A stretch of DNA of 64,000 bases from DAIPKP01 sp964539095 (GTDB lineage Bacteria; Synergistota; Synergistia; Synergistales; Aminiphilaceae): contig CAZIFL010000007.1 of assembly GCA_964539095.1 (NCBI GenBank), forward strand, positions 36,736 through 100,735. The letters are read 5' to 3'. A program made the position numbers and the translations under genes. Shown here piece after piece: positions 47,509-56,887 of this stretch; the stretch's first letter is position 1, and each line of letters starts with the position of its first letter. The notes below the pieces were generated by a model. The model made no database searches. It was not told where the DNA came from and saw nothing but the letters and a program-made list of their open reading frames with translations.

Positions 47509-48883
47509 GCAGATCCACCTCAACACAAGATCGCTCTTCCGAAAGAGATCCCGAGGGCTCTTCCAGGGAATCACAGAGAAGATCGCCTCCCGAGAGATCT
47601 GTCACTCTGCCGGAACGCTCCTCTCCGGGAAAGGCTCTTCCGGGAAAGCGAGCCAGAAGAAAGTGGGGGGTATGTCCCTGGAAAAAGGGCTGTTCTAAAG
47701 CCTCCTGTTTTTCCACAAGCACCGTCACAGCACGCCCTCTCCATCGGGATGCATATCGGGCAAGCAGCACTTCCCCCAGAAGTGCTGCCCGGCGGCAGCG
47801 TTCTTCGGTCTCTTTTTTGGGAGGCCTGGCCCAGGAGAAGGCGGGGGTACCCTCCCGGGGGGAGAAGGGAAAGACATGAAGTTTGCCAAAGCCGAGATTC
47901 TCGGAAAGCTTCAGGGTTCGCTCAAAGGCCCCCGCATCCTCTCCGGGAAAACCTACGAGAAGATCGGTACTGACGTGAAGATCCTCTCCGAAGATCTCCC
48001 GAACCATGGATATGAGCCGGGCGAATTCCCCCGCGGTATAACCACGCCTCATGCGTTCCAGCACACCATCATCACCGCTCTGAAGCGGAATGTGGAAGTG
48101 AGGGCAGAATTGGGGGGTCTCCTGAAGCATAGTAAGCAAAGCGGGGGTTATCGAAAAGGGTTCCAAAGAACCAAATCGAATGCGTTTTACCCCGGCGATA
48201 CGGCTTATCTTCTGTACGAGACGCCCCAGAGGCTCCTCCTCCCCCTCGCCGCCGTAGCTCCCCAAATGAATTCCCGTAAGAATCACCTCGCCGCACCCCT
48301 CTGCGGCGAGGTGGGCAATCTCCTCCAGAATATCCTCTTCGGGGCGGCTCACAGGCTTTCCCCGAAGATGGGAGATGATGCAGTAGGAGCAGAATCGCTG
48401 ACATCCCTCCTGAATTTTCACAAACCCCCGGGTATGCCAAAGAAGGCGGTGGAGCCGCAGATCATCCCAGGCGGTCCAGCTGCCCGGAGGCCCCGGAAGC
48501 TCATGATACTGCGCCAGAGACTCCCCCCGAAGAAGAGCTTCTGCGAGAAGGGGTATGCGGTGCTTGATTCGGTTTCCCACCACAAGATCCGCCTCGGGAA
48601 AGGGTTCTCGGGCACGAAGGAGATTCTGAGCATAACAGCTGCAGAGGATACGCCGACACCCCGGAGAGATGCGGGAGAGGCGCCGCAAAAGGGTACGGCT
48701 TTTGCTCTCCGCCAGAGCGGTGACCGCACAGGAGACCACGATACCGAGATCCCAGGGGGGGGAGGTCACCACCTGCCATCCTCTTTCGGCAAAGAGAGAG
48801 CCAAGGGCCTCGGCCTCGTACTGATTGGTGCGGCATCCCAGGGCCTGAAAAGTCACACGAAGGGGACGGCTCTGTTCAGTCAC
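47501..48883 (-). CDS. mtaB: tRNA t6A37 methylthiotransferase MtaB-like
   Basis: The product is 460 residues. The N-terminal MTTase domain binds one 4Fe-4S cluster through Cys in ALGCRTNQYEAEAL, VVSCAVTALAESKSR and LCSCYAQ. The radical SAM motif is CQRFCSYC, followed by GEVILTGIHLGSYGG and HIPLQSGDDGVLERMRRGY. A TRAM-like end is present. It methylthiolates t6A at position 37 of tRNAs. The start is GTG 48883, overlapping rsmE by 8 nt; longer readings lie over rsmE in another frame. Confidence 0.9.
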   Translation of the reverse strand: MTEQSRPLRVTFQALGCRTNQYEAEALGSLFAERGWQVVTSPPWDLGIVVSCAVTALAESKSRTLLRRLSRISPGCRRILCSCYAQNLLRAREPFPEADLVVGNRIKHRIPLLAEALLRGESLAQYHELPGPPGSWTAWDDLRLHRLLWHTRGFVKIQEGCQRFCSYCIISHLRGKPVSRPEEDILEEIAHLAAEGCGEVILTGIHLGSYGGEGEEEPLGRLVQKISRIAGVKRIRFGSLEPFSITPALLTMLQETPQFCPHFHIPLQSGDDGVLERMRRGYTAGEFARLISMVREIFGEDLHVSTDLLVGFPGEDAGAFERTLKLSENLGFGKLHVFPFSPREGTPAFSWARPPKKETEERCRRAALLGEVLLARYASRWRGRAVTVLVEKQEALEQPFFQGHTPHFLLARFPGRAFPGEERSGRVTDLSGGDLLCDSLEEPSGSLSEERSCVEVDLHE

Positions 48884-49613
48884 CGGAAAGAGATCCTTCC
48901 CAGGCGAGGGAGAGAAAGGCAAGCCCCGCGGCCACGGCGGTCTCCGCCTTAAGAACCCGGGGCCCGAGAGATACCGAAGAAAAGTCAAGATCTTTGAAGA
49001 GGGCCTTCTCTCGCGGGGTAAAATCCCCCTCGGGACCCACCGCAAAGGCAAGGGCCTTCTCGGCGGCATAGGCTGCCCCCAGAGGACGGGCTTCTCCATC
49101 GAGAATGGCGGCGAAACGACAGGGTGGGAGGTCCAGAGAGGAGAGGGCGGAGCATTCCAGAGGTGCCACCATCTCAGGAGGAGTTCCACGACCACACTGT
49201 TTGGTGGACTCCTCCAGGATTTTGCTCCATCGCTCCATTTTGGAAGCGATTTTTTTAGGCTCTATCCGGGGAATGCTCCGTTCGCAGATCAGGGGGACGA
49301 TACGGGAAGCTCCGAGTTCCGTGGCCTGCCGCAACATCTTTTCAAAGGCATCCCCCTTGAGAAGAGCGACGAGAAGCACAAGAGCAAGATCACCCCCGCC
49401 TTCGGCCTGCCGGGAACACTCCTCGCCGAACCAGGCGTTTTCTTTGGCGAAGAGGCGAAGAGTCACCTTCCACCCCGGAAGGAGACCCTCCGCAAGATCT
49501 CCCTCACCGCAACGCCGAACCCGCACGAGATGGTGTGCCTCCTCTCCGGAGAGCACCCAATGCCCTTCGGGGGTACGGAGACACCGATCAAGCCGTATTC
49601 TCGGTAGGGACAT
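48876..49613 (-). CDS. rsmE: 16S rRNA m3U1498 methyltransferase RsmE
   Basis: The product is 245 residues. A PUA-like N-terminus (SGEEAHHLVRVRRCGEGD) is followed by a SPOUT fold with FEKMLRQATELGASRIVPLI, the AVGPEGDFTPREKALF loop and the knot SVSLGPRVLKAETAVAAGL. It methylates U1498 of 16S rRNA. ATG 49613 has AAGAGGTG upstream. Confidence 0.94.
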   Translation of the reverse strand: MSLPRIRLDRCLRTPEGHWVLSGEEAHHLVRVRRCGEGDLAEGLLPGWKVTLRLFAKENAWFGEECSRQAEGGGDLALVLLVALLKGDAFEKMLRQATELGASRIVPLICERSIPRIEPKKIASKMERWSKILEESTKQCGRGTPPEMVAPLECSALSSLDLPPCRFAAILDGEARPLGAAYAAEKALAFAVGPEGDFTPREKALFKDLDFSSVSLGPRVLKAETAVAAGLAFLSLAWEGSLSGD

Positions 49614-49725
49614 GAAAACAAACACCTCTTTCCTGCAAAACCGGGGCCGCACTCTATCCAGTACGACCCGAACAAAAACGCGTATCTTTTTGTTGAAACC
49701 TCTTAAGCCACAGAGAAAGCCGCTG

Positions 49726-50589
49726 TTACCGGTATGTGGCGATAAGCCCCCACCAGTCAGCTCTCTGCAGAGAATCAAGCACTCGGAATCCCTCTTTTTC
49801 AAGGGCCTCCGTAAAAATATCCTTTTCCCTCACCACCAGACCGGAAAAGATGGCCCTCCCTTCAGGAAGAAGGACTCCCGGAATCTGGGGAAGAAGCTGC
49901 AGCAGGGGATCGATAATGATGTTCGCCGTAAGGAGGGAAACTTTTCGTGAAAATCCATGCAGAAGATCGCCTACCTCCAGAGAGATGACCTCTCCGGAGA
50001 TATCATTGAGACGACAGTTTTCCAGAACCTCCTCAACCACGGCGGGATCAAAATCCCGGGCCCATGCCCTGGAAGCTCCAAGCTTCACCGCCCCGATGGA
50101 GAGAATGCCGGAACCACACCCCACATCGACCAGCTCCTCCCCAGGGAGAAGATGTTTTTCCAGAAGCTCCAGAGCGATCTGGGTACTTTCATGGTATCCC
50201 GTGCCGAAGGAGCTGCCCGGGTAGATGTAGAGAGGGAGACGCCCTTCGGGCTCGTTTCCCTTGTGCCAGGGGGCCATCACCACAAGCCCCTCTCCCACAG
50301 GAAGAGGAGGAAAAGCCTCTTTCCATGCGGTGTGCCAGGAACGGTTAGCAATTTTCCCCATATCCCGCACGGTAATCCCCGGCCAGGGGGCCAGTACCTG
50401 GTTCAGCTCCCGGAGCCAGTGCCCCAGATCGTGAGAACTGCGATAATAGGCCCGAACCCGCACCATGTCGGAACCTTCCGCATACTCCGCTCCGATACTC
50501 CCCGAAAGCTCCACCAGAGAATCAAGAACAGGGGCCTCTTTTTCCTGGGCTTCCAGAAGAATGTACCACCAGAAAGCGTCGTTGTGCAT
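49726..50589 (-). CDS. prmA: Ribosomal protein L11 methyltransferase PrmA
   Basis: The product is 287 residues. The SAM-binding core has FGTGYHESTQIALELLEK and ELVDVGCGSGILSIGAVKLG, and the catalytic-loop segment LLTANIIIDPLLQLLPQI corresponds to the NI(L)A region. It trimethylates L11. GAGGGGAT precedes the ATG. It lies after the dnaJ terminator and is the first of prmA-rsmE-mtaB-hsp70. Confidence 0.92.
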   Translation of the reverse strand: MHNDAFWWYILLEAQEKEAPVLDSLVELSGSIGAEYAEGSDMVRVRAYYRSSHDLGHWLRELNQVLAPWPGITVRDMGKIANRSWHTAWKEAFPPLPVGEGLVVMAPWHKGNEPEGRLPLYIYPGSSFGTGYHESTQIALELLEKHLLPGEELVDVGCGSGILSIGAVKLGASRAWARDFDPAVVEEVLENCRLNDISGEVISLEVGDLLHGFSRKVSLLTANIIIDPLLQLLPQIPGVLLPEGRAIFSGLVVREKDIFTEALEKEGFRVLDSLQRADWWGLIATYR

Positions 50590-50606
50590 GCTATCCCCTC
50601 CCCGAA

Positions 50607-50637
50607 AGAAATAAGGGAGGCCGGGCCCCCCTTATTT
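50607..50637 (-). terminator. Rho-independent terminator of the hrcA-dnaJ operon
   Basis: Arms AAATAAGGGAGGCC and GGCCCCCCTTATTT form a long stem, followed on the minus strand by TTATTTCTTT. It overlaps the leader of prmA 18 nt before that gene's start, so some readthrough may feed the next genes. Confidence 0.75.
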
Positions 50638-50705
50638 TTCGCTAGTGTACCATGTTCTCCCCAAGAAAGCATCCTTGGGAACTAAAGAAAGAAAACCAGG
50701 AAAGA

Positions 50706-51851
50706 TCACCCTAGAAAGAGATCTTTGAACTTTCCGAGAAGCCCTCCGCTCTCTTCCTTGACCGACACATCCATCTCCGCTGCGAGCTGCTCCAGAAGGG
50801 CCCGCTGACGCTCGTTGAGATTCCGGGGCACCTCCACATCAACATGAACGTGAAGATCCCCCCTTCTATCGGGATTCCGAAGCAGAGGCATCCCCTTGCC
50901 GGAGAGGGTAAGCACCTTCCCCGGCTGTGTTCCCGAAGGAATATCCAAAGAGGCGTCCCCGTCTAGCGTAGGCACCGTAACGGTACTTCCCAAAGCTGCC
51001 TGAGGAAAGGCGATGGCCTTACGATAGTGCAGGGCATCCCCCTCCCGAACGAAGTGTCTATGTTTTTTAACACGAATCAAAAGAAGCAGGTCCCCCGGAG
51101 GCCCTCCGTTGGCTCCCATCTCCCCCTCCCCCTGAATGCGGAGTCGGGTTCCCGTATCCGCTCCGGGGGGAATCCTGATATCCAGGCGATGACGCTCCCG
51201 AAGACGCCCCTCTCCCCGGCAGGAGGTGCAGGGTTTCTCAATGATCTTCCCCTTACCTCCGCAGCGGGTACAGGGAACCACCTGGGCAAACTGGCCGAAG
51301 GGGGTGCGCTGGACGTGCTCCACCTGGCCGGTACCGCCGCAGGCGGCGCAGGTTACAGGGGTACTCCCCTTCTCCGCCCCGGAACCGCCACAGCGATGGC
51401 ACTGTTCCCACCGGGGGATGGCGACCTCACGCGTAGCTCCGAAACAGACATCCTCAAGCTCGCAGGAGAGTTCCATCTCAAGATCCGCCCCCCGACGGGG
51501 AGCATTGGGGTTCCGGGAACGCCCTCCGCCAAAGAAGGACTCGAAGATATCTCCGAAGACATCCCCAAAGGGACTCCCTCCGGCACCGCCGAAACCACCG
51601 AAGGGGTTCCCCTGCTCTTCTCCCACGAAACCGAACTGATCGTACTGAGCCTTTTTCTGAGGATCACTCAAAATTTCGTAGGCTTCGCTTATCTCCTTGA
51701 AACGCTCCTCCGCATCCTTATTTCCAGGATTGGCATCGGGATGATACTGACGGACGAGCTTGCGGTAGGCTCGCTTAATCTCCTCCGCTCCGGCGTTACG
51801 GGAGATTTCAAGGACTTCGTAATAATCACGCTTTGAGGCAGTTCCGGACAT
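50706..51851 (-). CDS. dnaJ: Chaperone protein DnaJ
   Basis: The product is 381 residues. The J domain (RDYYEVLEISRNAGAEEIKR, HPD within QYHPDANPG) is followed by a Gly/Phe-rich region (GNPFGGFGGAGGSPFGDVFG). A zinc-finger domain with four CxxCxGxG-type repeats (CHRCGGSG, CAACGGTG, CTRCGGKG, CTSCRGEG) and the C-terminal beta domains complete the protein. It stimulates DnaK and presents substrates. It is the last gene of the CIRCE-controlled operon. Confidence 0.97.
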   Translation of the reverse strand: MSGTASKRDYYEVLEISRNAGAEEIKRAYRKLVRQYHPDANPGNKDAEERFKEISEAYEILSDPQKKAQYDQFGFVGEEQGNPFGGFGGAGGSPFGDVFGDIFESFFGGGRSRNPNAPRRGADLEMELSCELEDVCFGATREVAIPRWEQCHRCGGSGAEKGSTPVTCAACGGTGQVEHVQRTPFGQFAQVVPCTRCGGKGKIIEKPCTSCRGEGRLRERHRLDIRIPPGADTGTRLRIQGEGEMGANGGPPGDLLLLIRVKKHRHFVREGDALHYRKAIAFPQAALGSTVTVPTLDGDASLDIPSGTQPGKVLTLSGKGMPLLRNPDRRGDLHVHVDVEVPRNLNERQRALLEQLAAEMDVSVKEESGGLLGKFKDLFLG

Positions 51852-51865
51852 CCGGGGCCACCGCG

Positions 51866-53698
51866 TTAGGCTTCGTCTTTATCGGCGAATTCCGCGTCCA
51901 CCGTCTCTTCCGAGGTGCCCCCGGATCCTTCCGCACCGGGAGCCTCTGAAGCCGCTCCCCCCTGATCCTGCTGGGCTGCATAGAGCCTCTGGGAGAGTTC
52001 GTGGAGGCTCTTGGTAAGGGTCTCCATCGCCCCCTTGGTGGCCTCGATATCACTTCCCTCAGAAGCGCTCCGAAGGGCGGCAATCTCCGACTCCACCCGG
52101 CTCTTCTCCTCACCGGTCACCTTATCGCCAAGATCCTTCAGGGTCTTTTCCCCCTGATAGGCCAAGGAGTCGGCATCGTTCTTGAGTTCCGCCACCTCTT
52201 TTTTCTTGCGATCCTCTTCCTCATGGGCCTCCGCATCGTGCTTCATCTTTTCAATTTCTTCGTTGCTGAGGTTCGAGGACTGAATGGTGATGTGCTGGCT
52301 CTTGGAAGTTCCCTTATCCTTGGCGGTGACATTCAGGATTCCATTGACATCAATATTAAAGGTCACCTCAACCTGCGGAACCCCCCGGGGAGCCGTGGGG
52401 ATGCCATCAAGGAAGAACTTGCCGAGAGAGACATTATCCTTGGCCATGGAACGCTCTCCTTGAAGCACATGGATCTCCACCTGGGTCTGGTTATCCGCCG
52501 CAGTGGTGAAGGTCTGACTCTTGGAGACGGGGATAGCCGTATTCCGGTCAATAATCTTGGTAAAGACCGCTCCGAGGGTCTCCAGACCGAGGGAGAGAGG
52601 CGTTACATCCACGAGGACGATGTTTTTATGATCCCCCGAAAGGATAGCCCCCTGAATGGCCGCTCCCGCCGCCACACATTCATCCGGATTAATCCCCTTG
52701 GTGGGATCCTTGCCGAGAAGCTCCTTGATCTTTTTCTGCACCATGGGCATCCGGGTGGAGCCCCCTACGAGAAGGATCTTATCGATCTCTTTGGGGGTGA
52801 GTCCAGCATCCGAGAGAGCCCGCTTGGTGGGGTCCACCACCTTCTCCAGAAGATCCGAGGTAAGTTCCTCGAACTTGGCCCGGGAGAGAGAGATCTCCAG
52901 ATGCTTGGGGCCATTGGAGTCTGCAGTGATGAAGGGGAGGGAGATGGAGGTCTCAGGCATGGAGGAGAGTTCCACCTTGGCCTTCTCTGCCGCCTCCCGG
53001 AGACGCTGCATGGCCATACGATCCTTGGTGAGATCAATGCCGTCGGTGCGCTTGAACTCCTTTACAAGCCACTCCGTTACCCGCATATCCCAGTCGTCTC
53101 CACCAAGGTTGTTATTTCCCGAAGTGGCCAGCACTTCAAAGACGCCCTCCCCCACATCGAGAATAGAGACGTCGAAGGTTCCCCCGCCAAGATCAAAGAC
53201 GAGAAGCTTATGCTCCCCCTCTTTATCCTCTCCATAGGCTAACGCCGCCGCGGTGGGTTCGTTGATGATCCGGGCCACTTCAAGCCCCGCGATGGTCCCC
53301 GCATCCTTGGTGGCCTGCCGCTGGGCATCGGTGAAGTAGGCGGGGACGGTGATTACCGCCTTGGTGACGGGCTCTCCGAGGTACTCCTCGGCATCCCGCT
53401 TGAGCTTCTGGAGGATCATGGCAGAAATTTCCTGGGGGGTGTGCTCCTTTCCTCCCATGCGCTGCTTATGATCCCGCCCCATGTAACGCTTCACAGAGAT
53501 TATCGTATTGTCGGGGTTCACGATGGCCTGACGCTTTGCAAGCTGCCCCACCAATCGTTCCCCGTCTTTGGTGGTAGCCACCACCGAGGGGGTGGTACGG
53601 CTTCCTTCGGCATTGGGAATTATCGTAACCGAATCCCCTTCCTTTACAGCCACGCAACTATTGGTTGTTCCAAGATCGATACCTACGATTTTTGCCAT
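51866..53698 (-). CDS. dnaK: Chaperone protein DnaK (Hsp70)
   Basis: The product is 610 residues. The phosphate-binding loop is GIDLGTTNSCVAV; INEPTAAALAYG, LVFDLGGGTFDVSILD and LLVGGSTRMPMVQ are canonical. The substrate-binding beta domain contains DVTPLSLGLETLGAVFT and the lid ends in a DAEF acidic tail. All motifs altered in the paralogue at 45919-47508 are intact here. AATGAGGTGA precedes the ATG. Confidence 0.98.
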   Translation of the reverse strand: MAKIVGIDLGTTNSCVAVKEGDSVTIIPNAEGSRTTPSVVATTKDGERLVGQLAKRQAIVNPDNTIISVKRYMGRDHKQRMGGKEHTPQEISAMILQKLKRDAEEYLGEPVTKAVITVPAYFTDAQRQATKDAGTIAGLEVARIINEPTAAALAYGEDKEGEHKLLVFDLGGGTFDVSILDVGEGVFEVLATSGNNNLGGDDWDMRVTEWLVKEFKRTDGIDLTKDRMAMQRLREAAEKAKVELSSMPETSISLPFITADSNGPKHLEISLSRAKFEELTSDLLEKVVDPTKRALSDAGLTPKEIDKILLVGGSTRMPMVQKKIKELLGKDPTKGINPDECVAAGAAIQGAILSGDHKNIVLVDVTPLSLGLETLGAVFTKIIDRNTAIPVSKSQTFTTAADNQTQVEIHVLQGERSMAKDNVSLGKFFLDGIPTAPRGVPQVEVTFNIDVNGILNVTAKDKGTSKSQHITIQSSNLSNEEIEKMKHDAEAHEEEDRKKKEVAELKNDADSLAYQGEKTLKDLGDKVTGEEKSRVESEIAALRSASEGSDIEATKGAMETLTKSLHELSQRLYAAQQDQGGAASEAPGAEGSGGTSEETVDAEFADKDEA

Positions 53699-53801
53699 AA
53701 CTGGTCACCTCATTTTTTCTTTCCTCCCCCTTCAGGGAGAGGGATCTATGTGCAGCGTCTTCTACTGTCTTTGTCCTATCTATCGAGAGAGGAAATGCCT
53801 C

Positions 53802-54443
53802 TTAAGCATCTCCTTGCTTCTCATCTCCGGAATGGGATCCTATACGCACCTGAGAAGCTCGAAGAACTTTTCCCCCCAAAAGGTATCCCTTCTGAAGCTC
53901 TCCCAGGATCATCCCGTCATCCTCGGGATTCTCCACCGGCTCCATTCCTACGGCCTCGTGAAGAGAGGGATCGAAGGGACCCTCTGGGGCAATTTCCTCA
54001 AGCCCCAACACCTTCAGAATTTCGAAAAACTGCCGCCTCACCATGGAAACTCCCTTGAGAAGGGGATCATCCTGAGCCGCTGCCCCCAGCGCCCGATCCA
54101 GATTATCCAGCACCGGCAGAAGCTCCCGGACAGCGGTCTCTGACGCGAGGGCTCTCTGTTTTGATGCATCCCGGGCGGTACGCTGCCGGAGGTTATAGTA
54201 ATCGGCCCGAGCCCTGGCAGCTTCCTCTTCCAGAGCCTTGTTCTCTTTTTCCAGCTTTTCCAGGCGATGCCGCATCTCCTGAAGCTCTTTCTGGAGATCC
54301 CCGGAACACTCCAGATCTCTCCCTCCGCCGGGAGAAGCTCCCTCTCCCGAATTTCTTGTGGGATCGTGCGTATCGTTCGTATCTTCCTTCCGGGAAAATG
54401 CTCCCTCTCCGGAAATTGATCTGCCTTCCATAATGGGATCCAT
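53802..54443 (-). CDS. grpE: Nucleotide exchange factor GrpE
   Basis: The product is 213 residues. A disordered Gly/Asp-rich start of about 45 residues is followed by a long coiled coil (RHRLEKLEKENKALEEEAAR, then ARADYYNLRQRTARDA). The beta-domain has the family-typical FDPSLHEAVGMEPVENPEDD and ELQKGYLLGGKVLRASQVRI. It releases ADP from DnaK and may act as a thermosensor. GGAGG precedes the ATG. Confidence 0.96.
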   Translation of the reverse strand: MDPIMEGRSISGEGAFSRKEDTNDTHDPTRNSGEGASPGGGRDLECSGDLQKELQEMRHRLEKLEKENKALEEEAARARADYYNLRQRTARDASKQRALASETAVRELLPVLDNLDRALGAAAQDDPLLKGVSMVRRQFFEILKVLGLEEIAPEGPFDPSLHEAVGMEPVENPEDDGMILGELQKGYLLGGKVLRASQVRIGSHSGDEKQGDA

Positions 54444-54532
54444 CTGGTCCTTCCTCCTTATACCTTTGCTGCTCTATGATGATGCCCCGAAAAGAGCCGG
54501 GGAACGTGGATTTTACGAGCTTTTCTTCGTTC

Positions 54533-55558
54533 TCAGGAAGATTCGTGAACCTCCAGAGCCCTGATAAGCGTTTCGACCGTGGCAATGGCATTTTCGTAAT
54601 CCATCCGCACCGGTCCGATAAGACCGATGAGAGCCTTACACCCTCCCACCTCCGTAGGGGCCAGTACCAGGGAACACTCTCGAGAGTGCAGCTCCGGGTG
54701 CTCTGCTCCGATAGTAACCCGAACCCCCTCTTCGTTCTGAACCGAAACGCTCTCCACAAGGTTTGCCAGAGATTCTTCCTCTTCGAGAAGAGAGAGCACC
54801 GCCTGAAGCTTGGTAATATCCTTAAAATCCGGCTGCCCTAGAAGATACCGCGTCTCGCCGGTAAAAAACCGATACGAGGATATGGAGAGAAGCAGTGCAT
54901 CCATCTCCTGCATGGCGGAATGACAGTACTCCCGGTTGCGTTCCAGCTCCTGATGCATGAAGTTGAGAAGATCCTGACGCACCGCCCTCCAGGGACGTCC
55001 CGCCGCCAGAAGGCTGATACGCCGGGCAAGCTCGTCAAGCTCATCCTGCCCAACCTCCCAGGGGACTGAAAAGGTACGGTGATGCACTAATCCTCCTTCA
55101 AGGATCACCACTGCCAGCACGTGCGAGGTGTCGATACGAAGAAAATCCACCCGAAGAAGACGGATCTCCTTAAGAGGAGCAAGAGCAGCAACACCCATAT
55201 AGTTCGTTACTCGGGAGAGAAGGCGGGATATATGAAAGAGAAGGTTCTCGGTATTCCGCCGCTGACTCTCAATACCACGGATGGAAGAATCCTCAAAGGC
55301 AGAGAGCTTACGCTGGCGCTGCAGGATATTGTCGACGTAGATCCGGTAGGCCTTCTCCGTGGGGACCCGCCCCGCAGAGGCATGAGGCTGGAGAAAGAAC
55401 CCCTCCTCCTCAAGATCGGACATTTCGTTCCGTATGGTGGCGGCACTTCTCCCCTTGAGATACCGCTTGGAAAGATTGCGAGACCCCACGGGTTCGTTCG
55501 TTTTGATGTATTCGTAGACCACCGCAAGCACCACTTCCAATTGCCGTTCTGAGAGCAT
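54533..55558 (-). CDS. hrcA: Heat-inducible transcription repressor HrcA
   Basis: The product is 341 residues. The winged helix begins LSERQLEVVLAVVYEYIKTN and EPVGSRNLSKRYLKGRSAAT, then SAGRVPTEKAYRIYVD. A GAF-like middle and dimerisation domain follow. HrcA binds CIRCE, folds with GroEL help and represses chaperone genes. ATG 55558 has GAGGGGGGAA upstream; longer readings would cross the CIRCE site and promoter. Confidence 0.96.
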   Translation of the reverse strand: MLSERQLEVVLAVVYEYIKTNEPVGSRNLSKRYLKGRSAATIRNEMSDLEEEGFFLQPHASAGRVPTEKAYRIYVDNILQRQRKLSAFEDSSIRGIESQRRNTENLLFHISRLLSRVTNYMGVAALAPLKEIRLLRVDFLRIDTSHVLAVVILEGGLVHHRTFSVPWEVGQDELDELARRISLLAAGRPWRAVRQDLLNFMHQELERNREYCHSAMQEMDALLLSISSYRFFTGETRYLLGQPDFKDITKLQAVLSLLEEEESLANLVESVSVQNEEGVRVTIGAEHPELHSRECSLVLAPTEVGGCKALIGLIGPVRMDYENAIATVETLIRALEVHESS

Positions 55559-55577
55559 AGCTTCCCCCCTCTCCCTG

Positions 55578-55604
55578 TTAGCACTCCACAACATCGAGTG
55601 CCAA
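55578..55604 (-). promoter_or_regulatory. CIRCE operator of the hrcA-grpE-dnaK-dnaJ operon
   Basis: TTAGCACTC-N9-GAGTGCCAA matches the CIRCE consensus with one mismatch in the second arm. It lies 20 nt upstream of the hrcA start in the leader. Confidence 0.96.
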
Positions 55605-55624
55605 CACGTTTCATTGCAGCATGT

Positions 55625-55653
55625 AGCGTACCAGCCCGAGAAGCAATTGTCAA
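55625..55653 (-). promoter_or_regulatory. Promoter of the hrcA operon
   Basis: TTGACA (55653-55648), a 17-nt spacer and TACGCT (55630-55625) lie on the minus strand directly upstream of CIRCE, the usual arrangement for HrcA control. Confidence 0.75.
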
Positions 55654-55799
55654 GACTGGTCAGGGAACTTTCAATTCGCAAATTTGGGGTTTTAGGATCG
55701 CATGTGAAGATCTTTGATTTTTTACAGAGGTGCTCCCCAGGATTATTCATCCCTCAAATGGTAGGAAGAAACCTCTTGCACCTACACGCACTATACAAA

Positions 55800-55839
55800 C
55801 AGTGAGGGAAAACGGTATGATGTCCGTCTTCCCTCACTG
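55800..55839 (-). terminator. Rho-independent terminator of the ferredoxin/TDT transporter operon
   Basis: Sixteen-nt arms starting CAGTGAGGGAA enclose a short loop. On the minus strand the hairpin is followed by TTTGTATAG. It lies 26 nt after the transporter stop. Confidence 0.78.
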
Positions 55840-55864
55840 CATTGAACATGAAAAATCTCAGAAG

Positions 55865-56887
55865 TTATTCCTCCACGCAGATGGTTCCTCTCGCCATGGC
55901 GCGTATGGTCAATACAGACAGCACTCCCACTAAAAATACCAACCCGAAAAAAAGAACCACACTCAGTACCTTTAACCCCACCAATCCGGTCTCGTGAAAA
56001 TAGAGCACCGTAGCAAGATTAAGAGCGGCCAAGGGAAACGAATAGGCCCACCAGGAAAGGTAGAAATGGATCTTTCGGAAAAGCCTCCATTGGGCACAGA
56101 CAAAGAGGGAAAAAAAGAGCCCCAGTGAATAGAGTTCTATGGAAAAAACATCAAGCTGTCCCGTAAGTTTCACGTAGGAGATAAATCCAACCGCAGGAGG
56201 CGCCATAAGGATAGAGAAGGTAGGAATAAGCTTGTCCGGAATGGGATGATGAAAAATCAGTCGATTCAGCAACACCGCAAAAAGAATCACCCAGAAGAAA
56301 ATTCCCACACTGAAAAAGAACCAGTTGACAAAAGCCGGAGCGTGGGCCACCCCCGCCACAGGAACCACAAGGTTTCCAAGAATAGGAATAAACCACGACG
56401 GATTAGCGTGATGAATCTCAAAGTGGCTGTGCTGAACCCATACGGTGAGGGTGTAGAGAGTTAAGAAAAGATGCGTCAAGGCCCCTGCAATCCAAAGCCA
56501 GAAAGAAAGTCCTGGAACAACTTCCAGGGTGGCAATGGACAGAAGCATGAGACTCACCGAAAAGGTGGGAAGAAAATGCATCCGCACAGGATGAGTGCAA
56601 TCTTCCCAGAAAGCCGAAGGATTCAGCACTATCTTCCCTCCATAGGCCCCGAGAATAACCAGAAACATTGCTCCTGTAAAAATCAAGAAATCATGACTCC
56701 ACACCAAAGGGAATCCCAGAAGAGGCCCCACTTTCTGTAAAGCCAAAAGACACCCAGTGAGCCCCATGGAAACGGCAAAGAAGGCTATGGGGAAGTTGGA
56801 AATTCGCATCCTTAGCCCCTGCCTCACAGAGCGTCCCTCTTCGACTGTCACTGCCCCGGTTCTTCCATAGGCAACCTTTACACCCAT
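55865..56887 (-). CDS. TDT/SLAC1-family anion transporter (TehA/Ssu1-like)
   Basis: The product is 340 residues with about ten membrane helices. Features of the tellurite-resistance/dicarboxylate transporter family include NFPIAFFAVSMGLTGCLLAL at helix 1, HFEIHHANPSWFIPILGNLV and WWAYSFPLAALNLATVLYF. Relatives include bacterial TehA, fungal malate and sulfite (Ssu1) exporters and plant SLAC1 channels. Substrate cannot be read directly. It overlaps the ferredoxin gene by 10 nt, and the pair share a promoter with a CsoR-like dyad, which makes a sulfur anion such as sulfite a reasonable guess. Confidence 0.82.
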   Translation of the reverse strand: MGVKVAYGRTGAVTVEEGRSVRQGLRMRISNFPIAFFAVSMGLTGCLLALQKVGPLLGFPLVWSHDFLIFTGAMFLVILGAYGGKIVLNPSAFWEDCTHPVRMHFLPTFSVSLMLLSIATLEVVPGLSFWLWIAGALTHLFLTLYTLTVWVQHSHFEIHHANPSWFIPILGNLVVPVAGVAHAPAFVNWFFFSVGIFFWVILFAVLLNRLIFHHPIPDKLIPTFSILMAPPAVGFISYVKLTGQLDVFSIELYSLGLFFSLFVCAQWRLFRKIHFYLSWWAYSFPLAALNLATVLYFHETGLVGLKVLSVVLFFGLVFLVGVLSVLTIRAMARGTICVEE